NCBI GenBank assembly: GCA_046734415.1
Contig: JBKPRD010000059.1
Location: 13,197-77,196 of the forward strand
Direction: 5' to 3'
Origin: DATBLE01 sp046734415
GTDB lineage: Bacteria; Actinomycetota; Thermoleophilia; Gaiellales; Gaiellaceae
Length of the DNA: 64,000 nucleotides
The notes below the pieces were generated by a model, which made no database searches, had not been told where the DNA came from, and saw only the letters and a list, made by a program, of their open reading frames with translations. Shown one piece after another: positions 17,338 to 25,497 of the stretch (its first letter is position 1; the number at the start of each line of letters is the position of its first letter). The position numbers were made by a program, and so were the translations under genes.

Positions 17338-17763
17338 TCAGTCCTTGGCGAGGATGCGGAGCCCTGCGTAGCGACGGTCGCCGCGGCGCCGCATCCGGTG
17401 CGCGAGCAGCGGCGCGAAGACAGCCTCGGCGTAGCCGAGGGCGGGCACGAACGCGAGCGCGGCGACGAGCAGCCCGGCGAGCACGACGATCACCGCGATC
17501 CCGAACCGGGTGCCGCCGGCACGGAGGGCGCCGGCCACGACGGGGACAGCCGAGAGCGAGCCGAGGAACCCGCCCAGCGCGCCGCCGATCACCTCGCCCC
17601 AGTCCCCGACGAGGAATCCGATCCCGATCCCCGCGGCGACGCCGAGCGCGGCCGCGATCGCGGCGACGGTCGCCGGCTTCCCCTGCGGCACGAGCGCGCC
17701 GAGGACGATGCCCGCGGCTACGGCGAGGCCGGTCGCGACGCCGATCCAGTACCAGGCCCCCAT
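17338..17763 (-). CDS. Small polytopic membrane protein (DUF456-like)
   Basis: This 141-aa protein is almost entirely hydrophobic, with about four helices rich in Ala, Gly and Val, and two glycine-zipper-like runs (GVAAGIGIGFLVGDWGEVIGGALGGFLGSL). It ends in a basic cytosolic tail (RMRRRGDRRYAGLRILAKD). The composition resembles DUF456 and related small integral membrane families, but no defining motif is clear. It lies 7 bp upstream of the phosphodiesterase gene on the same strand. Confidence 0.65.
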   Translation of the reverse strand: MGAWYWIGVATGLAVAAGIVLGALVPQGKPATVAAIAAALGVAAGIGIGFLVGDWGEVIGGALGGFLGSLSAVPVVAGALRAGGTRFGIAVIVVLAGLLVAALAFVPALGYAEAVFAPLLAHRMRRRGDRRYAGLRILAKD

Positions 17764-17848
17764 CCCCGCGGCCAGTCTAGCCCGACCTTGACGTTCTCCT
17801 TACAGGATCCCCGTTTCGCGTCGAGGGGCGGCCGGGTAGAAACGAGTC

Positions 17849-18151
17849 ATGAGCGCCGAGACCCCGCTGCTCGCGTTCTTCACCGAGTCCAGGTCCGGAC
17901 CGGCCAGGCGGATGGAGAGCCTGCTCGCACATCTGGCCCGGAAGGAGCGTGGACGGCTCCGCGTCACGCGTGTGGACGTCGGCAAGCGCCCCGAGCTCGC
18001 CACCCGCCTCAACGTCGACACCGTCCCGACGCTGCTCCTGATCAAGGACAACCGCGTCGTCGGACGCCTCGTCGGGCGCGTCAGCGCGCCGCGGATCGAG
18101 CGAATGCTCGAGCAGCATCTCGAGCCTGCCGAAGCGGCCGCGCAGCTCTAG
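17849..18151 (+). CDS. Thioredoxin-fold protein lacking the CxxC active site
   Basis: This 100-aa protein follows the thioredoxin plan: LLAFFTESRSGPARRMESLL at the N-terminus, a central VDVGKRPELATRLNVDTVPTLLLI with the cis-proline, and a VVGRLVGRV strand. Where thioredoxins have WCGPC it reads RSGPA, so both redox cysteines are gone while the flanking residues are kept. It cannot do thiol exchange and more likely binds a partner. The -10-like TAGAAA is about 7 bp from the ATG. Its last 4 bp overlap the converging E2 gene. Confidence 0.75.
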   Translation: MSAETPLLAFFTESRSGPARRMESLLAHLARKERGRLRVTRVDVGKRPELATRLNVDTVPTLLLIKDNRVVGRLVGRVSAPRIERMLEQHLEPAEAAAQL

Positions 18152-19254
18152 GACAGGGCGCTCGGATTCTCGATGCGGTGGATCACCGCCAGCCCGAACT
18201 CGCTCGCCCGCGCGCCGTCGATCACGCGATGGTCGAACGTGATTGCGATCGTCCCGGTCTGCAGGACCACGACCTCGCCGTCCCGGACGACCGGGCGCGG
18301 GCCGATCCGTCCGATCCCCATGATCGCGACCTCCGGGTAGTTGACGATCGGCGTGTGGAAGAGCCCGCCGAGCTTGCCGGCGCTCGTCACCGTGAAGGTC
18401 GAGCCGCGCAGCTCCTCGGGCGCGAGCGTGCCGGCGCGGGCGCCGTCGGCGAGCCTGGACACGTCGGCGGCGAGCTCGTCGATCGACCGGGAGTCGCAGC
18501 CCCGGACGACGGGAACCACGAGCCCCTGCTCGGTCTGCACCGCGACGCCGAGATCGTACCGGTCGAGGTAGACGATCTCGTCGCGCTCGAGGCGGGCGTT
18601 CAGCTCGGGGTACTCCTCGAGGGAGAGCGCGCACGCCTTCAGCGCCGTCGGGACGAGCAGCTTCAGGTCGAGCTGCTCGAAGTCGCACTCCTCGACCCAC
18701 GTCACCGGCGGCACCTCGCGGTGCGCGCGGGACATGTGCTCGGCGATCAGGCGGCGGACGCCGCGCAGCTTCTCGCGTCGTCCCTCCTGGACGGTGTCAG
18801 GGGAATGCCCCCGGACGTCGGCCTCCGTGACTTGGCCGTTCGGGCCGGTGCCGGTAACCATTTCGAGGTCGACGCCGAGCTCCCGGGCGATTCGGCGGAC
18901 GAGCGGCGTCGCGCGCGCGCGGCCGGAGGGGACCTGACTGGGGACTGTCCCCAGGTTGGGCGTCTCGGACGATGCGGCCGCCTCCGGAAGAGACCCGCTC
19001 GTGGCGGCGCCGTCAGGCGAGTCGCCGATGACCACGAGCACCGTCCCGACCGGGACGACCTCCCCCTCGGCGACCAGGATCCGCGCGACCTTGCCGGCCG
19101 CAGGCGAGGGGATCTCGACCGTCGTCTTGTCGGTCTGGATCTCGACGAGCGGGTCGTCCTCGGCGATCTCCTGGCCCTCGCTGACGAGCCACCGCGCGAC
19201 CTCGCCCTCGGTCAGGCCCTCGCCGAGGTCCGGGAGCTTGAACTCGTACGCCAT
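18148..19254 (-). CDS. 2-oxoacid dehydrogenase complex E2 (dihydrolipoyl acyltransferase)
   Basis: The 368-aa E2 carries one lipoyl domain, with the lipoyl lysine in EIQTDKTTVEIPSP near residue 43. A Ser/Pro-rich linker follows, then an E1/E3-binding domain (ATPLVRRIARELGVDL) and the catalytic domain ending in TFDHRVIDGARASEF, whose HRxxDG is the active site. The catalytic domain is somewhat short. The ATG at 19254 overlaps the E1beta stop (TGATG). No E3 gene is adjacent. Whether the complex prefers pyruvate or branched-chain 2-oxoacids cannot be decided. Confidence 0.9.
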   Translation of the reverse strand: MAYEFKLPDLGEGLTEGEVARWLVSEGQEIAEDDPLVEIQTDKTTVEIPSPAAGKVARILVAEGEVVPVGTVLVVIGDSPDGAATSGSLPEAAASSETPNLGTVPSQVPSGRARATPLVRRIARELGVDLEMVTGTGPNGQVTEADVRGHSPDTVQEGRREKLRGVRRLIAEHMSRAHREVPPVTWVEECDFEQLDLKLLVPTALKACALSLEEYPELNARLERDEIVYLDRYDLGVAVQTEQGLVVPVVRGCDSRSIDELAADVSRLADGARAGTLAPEELRGSTFTVTSAGKLGGLFHTPIVNYPEVAIMGIGRIGPRPVVRDGEVVVLQTGTIAITFDHRVIDGARASEFGLAVIHRIENPSALS

Positions 19255-20225
19255 CAGAATTGTTCGAGCAGCCGGCGGCCGGCGGCGGCGACGCGCTCGG
19301 CCGAGGGCATGTACGCGTCCTCGATCTGCCAGTAGGGATACGGAACGTCGAAGCCGGTCACCCGCAGCACCGGGCCCCGGAGGTCGAGGATCGCCTTCTC
19401 GGCGACGACGGCGGCGAGCTCTGCCCCGAACCCCGCGACCCGCGGGGCCTCCTGGACGATCACCACCCGCCCCGTTTTCGCAACCGACCAGAGCAGCGTC
19501 TCCTCGTCGAGCGGCTTCAGGGTGCGCACGTCCAGCACCTCCACCGACGCGTCGAGCAGGTCGGCCGCGGCATCGGCGACCGGCACCATCGCGCCGTAGG
19601 CCACGATCGTCAGGTCGGCCCCCTCCCGCACGACCCGCATCCGGCCGAGAGGAACGACGTGCTCGCCCTCCGGCACCTCGCCGCGCGCGGTGCGGTAGAC
19701 CAGTTTCGGCTCGAACACGACGACCGGGTCCGGGTCGCGGATGGCCGCCGCGAGCAGGCCCTTCGCGTCGGCAGGGGTCGACGGGATGGCGACCTTCACG
19801 CCCGGGGTGTGCACGTAGTAGGCCTCGGGCGAGTCGTCGTGCAGCTCGGGTGCGCGCACGCCTCCCCCGTAGGGCATCCGGACGACCAGCGGGAACTCCA
19901 TCCCGCCGCGCGTCCGCCAGCGGTAACGACCCACGTGGTTGATCAGCTGGTCGAGGCACGGGTAGCTGAAGGCGTCGTACTGCATCTCGCAGACCGGCCG
20001 CCAGCCGGCCATGCAGAGGCCGACTGCGGTGCCGAGGATCCCCGCCTCGGCGAGGGGCGTGTCGACGCAGCGGTCGGGTCCGAAGCGATCGCGCAGTCCT
20101 GCCGACGCGCGGAAGACGCCGCCCGCCCGCCCGACGTCCTCGCCCATCACGAGCACGGACTCGTCGCGCTCCATCTCGGTGTGGAGCGCATCGTTGACCG
20201 CCTCCACGAGCGTCAGCTCAGCCAA
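19254..20225 (-). CDS. 2-oxoacid dehydrogenase complex E1 beta subunit
   Basis: This is the beta half of the thiamine-diphosphate decarboxylase. The family sequence starts TLVEAVNDALHTEMERD and continues MGEDVGRAGGVFRAS, DTPLAEAGILGTAVG and GYYVHTPGVKVAIPSTPAD-like blocks. I place the start at the TTG at 20225, which overlaps the end of E1alpha by 8 bp and begins LAELTLVEAV. An in-frame start further upstream would add a non-conserved Arg/Cys-rich segment. It works as an alpha2beta2 tetramer with the upstream subunit. Confidence 0.9.
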   Translation of the reverse strand: MAELTLVEAVNDALHTEMERDESVLVMGEDVGRAGGVFRASAGLRDRFGPDRCVDTPLAEAGILGTAVGLCMAGWRPVCEMQYDAFSYPCLDQLINHVGRYRWRTRGGMEFPLVVRMPYGGGVRAPELHDDSPEAYYVHTPGVKVAIPSTPADAKGLLAAAIRDPDPVVVFEPKLVYRTARGEVPEGEHVVPLGRMRVVREGADLTIVAYGAMVPVADAAADLLDASVEVLDVRTLKPLDEETLLWSVAKTGRVVIVQEAPRVAGFGAELAAVVAEKAILDLRGPVLRVTGFDVPYPYWQIEDAYMPSAERVAAAGRRLLEQF

Positions 20226-21264
20226 GCCAGCCCTCCCGCAGCCCGGGTGGCGGCACGGCGTACGCATCCTCGAAGATCAGCTCGGGGTCGGCGGGCGGCT
20301 CTGCCTCGGCCGTCGCGATTCCCTCGCGCATCGCCTCCATCGCCTCCGCCTTGACGCGCGAGGCGAGGTCGTCGTCGAGCAGCCCGAGCCGGCGGAGGTA
20401 GCCCTCGTACCGCCCGATGCACTCGGTCGCGCGCGCCTCCTCGACCCGCTCCGCGTCGACGTAGGCCGTCGGGTCGTCCGCGGTCGCGTGCGGGGCGGCG
20501 CGGTAGGTGACCGCCTCGACGAAAGTCGGGCCCTCGCCGACCCGCGTGCGCGCCACGGCCTCCCGCGTCGCCTCGTACACCGCGAGCACGTCGGCGCCGT
20601 CGACGCGCGTGCCGGGAATGCCGTACCCGATCGCCTTGTCGGCGAGCGTCGGCGCGGCGGTCTGGGCCGCGAGCGGCGTGGAGATCGCCCACTGGTTGTT
20701 GTTGCAGAAGAGGACGATCGGCGCGCGCATCACCGCCGCGAAGTTCGCACCCTCGTGGAATGCCCCCTCCGAGGTCGCGCCGTCACCGAAGTACACGATC
20801 GCTGCCGTCCGCTCGCCCCGGAGCTTCTTCCCCCACGCGAAGCCCGCCGCGTGTGGGACGTGCGTCGCAACCGGGACGCAGATCGAGGCGAGGTTGTAGT
20901 CCAGCGGGTTCCACCAGCCGGCCGGATGGCCGCGCCACCAGGAGAGCACCGTCGCGGGCGGCATGCCGCGCAGCAGTCCGATCGCAGACTCGCGGTAGCT
21001 CGGGAAGATCCAGTCGTCGGGCTCCAGCGCGTAGTGCGAGCCGACCTGCATCGCCTCGTGGTTCCAGAAGATGGCGTAGGTGCCGACGCGCCCCTGCCGG
21101 TGGTAGACGAGCGAGCGCTCGTCGTAGGTGCGCAGGAGGACGAGCTGCCGGTAGAGCTCGAGCAGGTCGCTCTCCTCGAGGCCCTCGACGGCGCCGTCGG
21201 GCACTCTCTCGCCGTCGCCGATCACTCGGCGCAGACCGCGCTCCGCCGGCAGCACCTGAGCCAC
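20218..21264 (-). CDS. 2-oxoacid dehydrogenase complex E1 alpha subunit
   Basis: This 348-aa subunit binds thiamine diphosphate through GDGATSEGAFHEGANFAAV and continues FCNNNQWAISTP, both classical E1alpha blocks. The phosphorylation-loop region reads YRAAPHATADDPTAYVD. It begins at a GTG (VAQVLPAERG) at 21264, 35 bp after the lipid-kinase gene upstream on the same strand, so it may belong to the transcript that starts at the PaaR operator. Confidence 0.9.
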   Translation of the reverse strand: MAQVLPAERGLRRVIGDGERVPDGAVEGLEESDLLELYRQLVLLRTYDERSLVYHRQGRVGTYAIFWNHEAMQVGSHYALEPDDWIFPSYRESAIGLLRGMPPATVLSWWRGHPAGWWNPLDYNLASICVPVATHVPHAAGFAWGKKLRGERTAAIVYFGDGATSEGAFHEGANFAAVMRAPIVLFCNNNQWAISTPLAAQTAAPTLADKAIGYGIPGTRVDGADVLAVYEATREAVARTRVGEGPTFVEAVTYRAAPHATADDPTAYVDAERVEEARATECIGRYEGYLRRLGLLDDDLASRVKAEAMEAMREGIATAEAEPPADPELIFEDAYAVPPPGLREGWLG

Positions 21265-21299
21265 GGCAGGAATGTACCCGGACGGTTGTCGCGCGAGTA

Positions 21300-22148
21300 C
21301 TAGACGAGCACGTCGATCGCGTCCCGTTCGGCCTCGAACACCGCCTCCGTGAAGTCGCCGAGGTCCTCGCCGTCGGCCTGCAGCGGCAGTGGCTCGTCGC
21401 ACCGCACGAGCAGTCGGTCGACGTCGTGCCGCGCGATCACGCCGGGCCCCCCCACGAGCCCGCGACCGACCGCCAGGCGGCCGGCGAGCCGAAGCGACGT
21501 CAGCGCGCCCGCCCGCGCCGGAGCAGTCACGTCGAGCCCGAGCTCGAACCGCGCCGCGGGGGAGAAGCGCAGCGGCAGCGGCCCGGCGTACGAGAAGACG
21601 GCGTCGTTCGAGACGAAAAGCAGCGCGGCGCGGCCCAGCCCCTCGATCTCCAGCCGCGGCTCGTACCCGCCCAGCAGCCGCCGAGCGACGACCCGTGCGT
21701 AGGCGAGATCGCCCGGCCGCCGCCCGTCGCGGCGGCGCTGGATCGTGTCCAGCTCGCGGACCGCCTCGGAGTCGACCCCGATCCCGGCTGCGAAAGCGAA
21801 GCGGCGCCCGTTGACCCGTCCGAGCGAGATGCGGCGCGGGCGGCATGCCGCCGCGGGATCCTCGGGAGCGCCGATTGCCCGCGCGAACACATTCGTGTGC
21901 CCGCCAGGGACGACGCCCAGCGGCTTCCCCGCCGGGAGGCCGTTGATCACCTCGTTCACCACGCCGTCGCCGCCGAAGACGAACACCGTGTCCCCGACCG
22001 CCCGGCCCGCCAGCTCCGTCGCATGACCCGGACCCTCGGTCAGCAGCGTCTCGACCGCACCGAGGCGCTTCTCGACCGCCCGCACCCGGTCCTCCGACAT
22101 GCGGCTCGCCCACGGATTGACGATCAGGGTCGCCCGTAGATCCGCCAT
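21300..22148 (-). CDS. Diacylglycerol/lipid kinase family protein
   Basis: This 282-aa protein has the DAGK catalytic signature: IVNPWASR at the N-terminus, VFVFGGDGVVNEVINGL for ATP binding, and PLGVVPGGHTNVFARAIG. The second domain begins around RISLGRVNGRRFAFAAGIG. In the usual PxGTxN loop it reads PGGHTNVFA, close to normal. Relatives phosphorylate diacylglycerol or other lipids at the membrane face. It starts 3 bp after the TetR gene stop, implying co-transcription. Confidence 0.85.
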   Translation of the reverse strand: MADLRATLIVNPWASRMSEDRVRAVEKRLGAVETLLTEGPGHATELAGRAVGDTVFVFGGDGVVNEVINGLPAGKPLGVVPGGHTNVFARAIGAPEDPAAACRPRRISLGRVNGRRFAFAAGIGVDSEAVRELDTIQRRRDGRRPGDLAYARVVARRLLGGYEPRLEIEGLGRAALLFVSNDAVFSYAGPLPLRFSPAARFELGLDVTAPARAGALTSLRLAGRLAVGRGLVGGPGVIARHDVDRLLVRCDEPLPLQADGEDLGDFTEAVFEAERDAIDVLV

Positions 22149-22151
22149 CGC

Positions 22152-22727
22152 TCAGGCCGGTGTCGAGTAGCCGCGCATGCCGTAGACGAGCAGCGCGAAG
22201 AACCGGTCCGCGAGCTCGTCGGTGTCGCGGCCCGGCTGGAGCCACGTATAGGCCCAGTTCGCCGCCGAGAGCAGGAGCAGCGCGGCGATGCTCTCGTCGA
22301 GGTCGGCGCGAAGCTCGGACAGCTCGCGGCCCTCCCGGAAGAGGTCCCGGATCCGCTCCTCGTAGCGGCGGCGCTCGGCGACGATCTCGTCCCGCCGATC
22401 GCCCTCGAGGTAGCGCCACTCCTGGACGAACACGGTGGCGACGTCGAGCTGCTCGGCGACCACGCGGAGGTGGCCGCGGAGGGCAAGCCGGATCTTGTCC
22501 GTCGCCGCCGCGTCGTCCGGGATCGCGTCGAGCGCGGCGTGGAACGCGTCGGCGCCCTCGCGCATGGTCTCGTAGAGCAGGTCCTCCTTCGAGGAGATGT
22601 GCGCGTAGAGCGAGCCCTTCTGGACTCCCATCGCGTCGGCGATGTCGCCGATCGAGGTGCCGTGGTAGCCCTTCTGCGCGAAGAGCTTCGCGGCCTCGCG
22701 GGTCAACTCGCGGCGACGTGTGCTCAT
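22152..22727 (-). CDS. TetR-family repressor, PaaR-like
   Basis: This 191-aa protein has a standard TetR DNA-binding domain (LTREAAKLFAQKGYHGTSIGDIADAMGVQKGSLYAHISSKEDLL, residues about 8-52) and a variable ligand-binding C-terminus. An operator of the PaaR type lies 460 bp upstream at 23187-23202, between the gene pair and paaABCD. By analogy with Thermus PaaR I infer that it represses phenylacetate genes and is released by phenylacetyl-CoA. Its start overlaps the upstream remnant gene by 4 bp (ATGA), so it shares that transcript. Confidence 0.85.
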   Translation of the reverse strand: MSTRRRELTREAAKLFAQKGYHGTSIGDIADAMGVQKGSLYAHISSKEDLLYETMREGADAFHAALDAIPDDAAATDKIRLALRGHLRVVAEQLDVATVFVQEWRYLEGDRRDEIVAERRRYEERIRDLFREGRELSELRADLDESIAALLLLSAANWAYTWLQPGRDTDELADRFFALLVYGMRGYSTPA

Positions 22728-23182
22728 ACGGCGAGGTGTCCCCTCGCCTCGGCGACGCGGGGGACGACCCCCTTTTGCTCATAGAGCTCGAGCGCCCGGC
22801 GCCACGCGGCCTGGGCCTCTTCCTGCTTGTCCGCCCGGCCCAAGACCGCCCCGAGCGCCAGGTAGGCGTCCGCGGTCACCTCCAGATAGTCCGTGGGCTC
22901 GACGAACGCGACGGCCCCGCGTGCAAGACGCTCCGCCTCCTCCAGTGCCGCTCGATCACCGTGCGCATCGCCTCGAAATAGCGCGCCAATCACGTGCCGC
23001 AGGCTCTCCGGGTCGATCCGCTCCCCGAGCGCGGTCGAGCCGGTGACGTCGCAGAAGACGACGGTGACGATCTTCCGGACCTCGCGGACGGGAACAGGCG
23101 CGTCCAGCGGCTTCCCGCAGCCCGCGCAGAACCGGGCTCCCTCCGGATTGGCGAACTCGCAGGCGGGGCAGACGACTGTCAT
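22724..23182 (-). pseudogene. Internally deleted class III adenylate-cyclase/TPR gene remnant
   Basis: The frame is open for 152 codons but reads as two ends of a far larger protein. Residues 1-35 are a zinc ribbon (CPACEFANPEGARFCAGCG). Residues 36-68 are the opening strand of a class III cyclase (RKIVTVVFCDVTGSTALGER). The sequence then jumps to C-terminal TPR-like repeats (ALEEAERLARGAVAFVEPTD and EAQAAWRRALELYEQKG). The rest of the cyclase and the AAA/ATPase core of such proteins is missing, with the frame kept. It cannot be catalytic. It overlaps the repressor gene by 4 bp and may persist as its leader gene. Confidence 0.75.
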
Positions 23183-23186
23183 ACTT

Positions 23187-23202
23187 CCGAACGATCGTTA
23201 GG
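23187..23202. promoter_or_regulatory. PaaR-type operator between divergent genes
   Basis: The 16-bp sequence CCGAACGATCGTTAGG is a near-perfect inverted repeat with one mismatch (CCGAACGA against CCTAACGA). It fills the 21-bp gap between the start codons at 23182 (minus) and 23204 (plus). It matches the consensus CNAACGNNCGTTNG that I recall for PaaR of Thermus thermophilus. Binding here would block both transcripts at once. Confidence 0.8.
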
Positions 23203-23203
23203 T

Positions 23204-24109
23204 ATGGATGGTCCGTCTACTGAAGCCGAATTCCTCGAGTACGTCCAGTCGGGCGGCCAGGTCGAGGTCGACGACTGGATGCCGGACGAGTACCGGGCGA
23301 AGCTGATCAAGTTCATCGAGATGCACGGTAACTCGGAGCTGATGGGGGTCCTGCCAGAGCGAGAGTGGATCCTCCGCGCTCCGACGCTGCAGCGCAAGCT
23401 GGCATTGACCGCGAAGGTGCAGGACGAGGTCGGACACTCGCAGCTCATCTACCGGGTCGTCGAGGACCTCGGCAAGCCCCGCGAGCAGTGCCTCGCCGAC
23501 CTGATCTCGGGTAAGGCGAAGTTCCACAACGTGTTCCACTACCCGACGAAGACGTGGGGCGACGTGGGCGTGATCGCGTGGCTCGTCGACGCGGCCGCGA
23601 TCATCTCCCAGAAGGCGCTGCTCAAGTGCTCGTACGCGCCGTACGCGCGGATCATGAAAAAGATCTGCTGGGAGGAGTCGTTCCACATCCTCCACGGCCG
23701 CGACGTCGTGCTGACGATGATGAACGGCACCGACGAGCAGCGCGAGCTCGTGCAGGAGGCGCTCGATCGCTGGTGGCCGCCGCTGATGATGTTCCACGGC
23801 AACCCGATCGACGCGAAGGACGACCCCGTCGTCCAGTGGCGGATCAAGACGCAGGGGAACGAGGAGGCGCGGCAGCAGTTCCTCGACGGCTACGTCCCGC
23901 AGGTCTGGGAGCTCGGGCTGACCGTCCCGGATCCGAAGCTGCGCAGGCGCGACGACGACGTCTGGGAGTACACCGAGCCGGACTGGGAGGAGCTGCGCTC
24001 GGTCGTGACCGGCCACGGCCCGAAGACCGCGGAGCGGCTCGAGTTCAGGCGGATCTCGCGCGAGGAGACCGAGTGGGTCCGGCGGGTCGTCCTCGCCGAC
24101 GCGGCGTGA
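23204..24109 (+). CDS. paaA: Phenylacetyl-CoA 1,2-epoxidase subunit PaaA
   Basis: This is the catalytic di-iron subunit that inserts oxygen into the ring of phenylacetyl-CoA. The 301-aa protein has carboxylate-bridge motifs KVQDEVGHSQ (E75..H78) and CWEESFHILHG, and characteristic segments YPTKTWGDVGVIAWLVDAAA and LMMFHGNPIDAKDD. The ATG at 23204 lies directly next to the PaaR-type operator. It is the first of four overlapping genes paaABCD. Confidence 0.95.
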   Translation: MDGPSTEAEFLEYVQSGGQVEVDDWMPDEYRAKLIKFIEMHGNSELMGVLPEREWILRAPTLQRKLALTAKVQDEVGHSQLIYRVVEDLGKPREQCLADLISGKAKFHNVFHYPTKTWGDVGVIAWLVDAAAIISQKALLKCSYAPYARIMKKICWEESFHILHGRDVVLTMMNGTDEQRELVQEALDRWWPPLMMFHGNPIDAKDDPVVQWRIKTQGNEEARQQFLDGYVPQVWELGLTVPDPKLRRRDDDVWEYTEPDWEELRSVVTGHGPKTAERLEFRRISREETEWVRRVVLADAA

Positions 24110-24390
24110 TCTGGGAGGTCTTCCGGCAGGAGCGTAAGGGCGTTGCGTTCGAGCACGCGGGGTCCGTCGCCGCGCCGGACGAGGCGTTCGCGCGCGCCTA
24201 CGCGCACGAGCAGTACGGCCGGCGCGGGGAGTCCGTATGTCTCTGGGTCTTGCCGCGAGAGTCGATCCTCGAGGTCGAGGACTTCGTCGACGAGCTGAAC
24301 CGCAACTACCACCGGGTCGACGGGTACTCGTTGAAGGCGAAGCTGGCGGAGGCACGTGAACGAGCGGGCACAGCTACTTCAGATCGCTGA
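24106..24390 (+). CDS. paaB: Phenylacetyl-CoA epoxidase structural subunit PaaB
   Basis: This 94-aa subunit begins at a GTG overlapping the paaA stop (GTGA) and reads VIWEVFRQERKGVAFEHAGS, followed by an ARAYAHEQYGRRGE helix typical of PaaB. It holds the PaaA/PaaC heterodimers together in the complex. The end overlaps paaC by 35 bp. Confidence 0.93.
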   Translation: MIWEVFRQERKGVAFEHAGSVAAPDEAFARAYAHEQYGRRGESVCLWVLPRESILEVEDFVDELNRNYHRVDGYSLKAKLAEARERAGTATSDR

Positions 24391-24982
24391 CGACGAGCTC
24401 GTCCTCGGCTGGCGGGACTCGGAGTGGACGGGCATCGCGCCCGTGCTCGAGGAGGACGTCGCCTTCTCCTCGATCGCCCAGAACGAGATCGGGCACGCGC
24501 GCGCGATCTACCAGCTGCTGTCCGAGGATGCGGACGCGCTCGCCTTCGACCGCGACCCGCGTGAGTACCGCTGCGCGCAGCTCGTCGAGGTGCGGTTCGT
24601 GCCCGACTGGGCGCGGACGATCGCGCGCCGCGTGCTCTACGAGGCCGCGGACGAGATCCGCCTCGCCGCGTTGAAGGCCTCGCCCGACCAGGCGGTCGCA
24701 GGTCTCGCGGCCAAGATCGACCGCGAGGAGGCCTACCACCGCATGCACGCACAGATGTGGCGGGAGCGGCTGCGCGACGAGGAGCGCTTCGGCATGGCGC
24801 TCGAGGAGCTGTGGCCGTACGCGCTGGGCACGCTCGAGCCCGGGCACCGCGAGCAGCTGACCGACCTCTTCGCGCTGCCGGAGTGCGACCCGATCGAGCG
24901 CGGCGGCCACGCCGACGAATGGCCGGCGCTCTGGGAGGAGATGACCGAGGTGCGGCGGTCGGTGCCGGGAGCGACGTGGTGA
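24356..24982 (+). CDS. paaC: Phenylacetyl-CoA epoxidase subunit PaaC
   Basis: This 208-aa PaaA paralogue has the ferritin-like fold but no di-iron chemistry, and is needed for substrate complex stability. It starts at a GTG (VNERAQLLQIADDELVLG), with the family blocks DVAFSSIAQNEIGHARAIYQLL and KIDREEAYHRMHAQMW. At 208 aa it is somewhat shorter than the roughly 240-250 aa of the E. coli protein. It overlaps paaB by 35 bp and paaD by 4 bp. Confidence 0.92.
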   Translation: MNERAQLLQIADDELVLGWRDSEWTGIAPVLEEDVAFSSIAQNEIGHARAIYQLLSEDADALAFDRDPREYRCAQLVEVRFVPDWARTIARRVLYEAADEIRLAALKASPDQAVAGLAAKIDREEAYHRMHAQMWRERLRDEERFGMALEELWPYALGTLEPGHREQLTDLFALPECDPIERGGHADEWPALWEEMTEVRRSVPGATW

Positions 24983-25461
24983 CCACCGACGAGGTCTGGT
25001 CGGCGCTCGCCGAGGTCGAGGACCCCGAGGTCCCGGTGATCTCGGTCGTCGACCTGGGAGTCGTGCGCGACGTCCAGGTCGAAGGCGGGCGGGTGCACGT
25101 CGAGTTCACGCCGACGTTCCTCGGCTGCCCGGCGCTCGAGGTGATGCGCGCGCAGATGGCGCAGGCGATCGAGAGTCTCGGCGCCGACGCCGACGTCGAG
25201 GTCGTGCTCGACGACTCCTGGTCGACCGACCGGATCACGCCCGAGGGCCGCGAGAAGCTCCGCGCCGCCGGCTTCGCCCCACCGGCTCCCCGTGATGCGA
25301 CGGCGCCGAAGCTCGTGCAGCTCCAGAGCCGGGTCTTCCGCTGCCCCTACTGCGGCTCGACGGACACGAAGCTCGAGAACATCTTCGGGCCGACCCCGTG
25401 CCGGTCGATCCGCTACTGCACGAGCTGCCGCCAGCCGTTCGAGCAGTTCAAGACGATCTAG
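24979..25461 (+). CDS. paaD: PaaD: epoxidase assembly/Fe-S maturation protein
   Basis: This 160-aa protein has an N-terminal MIP18/SUF-type domain (DEVWSALAEVEDPEVPVISV, VDLGVVRDV, LGCPALEVM). The C-terminal zinc-binding tail carries four cysteines (CPYCGS, then CRSIRYCTSC), which is the PaaD layout. It is thought to help load iron into PaaA. The start is the GTG overlapping the paaC stop. The operon ends here: paaE (the reductase) is not adjacent, and the next gene converges. Confidence 0.93.
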   Translation: MTTDEVWSALAEVEDPEVPVISVVDLGVVRDVQVEGGRVHVEFTPTFLGCPALEVMRAQMAQAIESLGADADVEVVLDDSWSTDRITPEGREKLRAAGFAPPAPRDATAPKLVQLQSRVFRCPYCGSTDTKLENIFGPTPCRSIRYCTSCRQPFEQFKTI

Positions 25462-25497
25462 CGATCCACATGAGCGCGGCCCGCGACGGTCTCGCGC

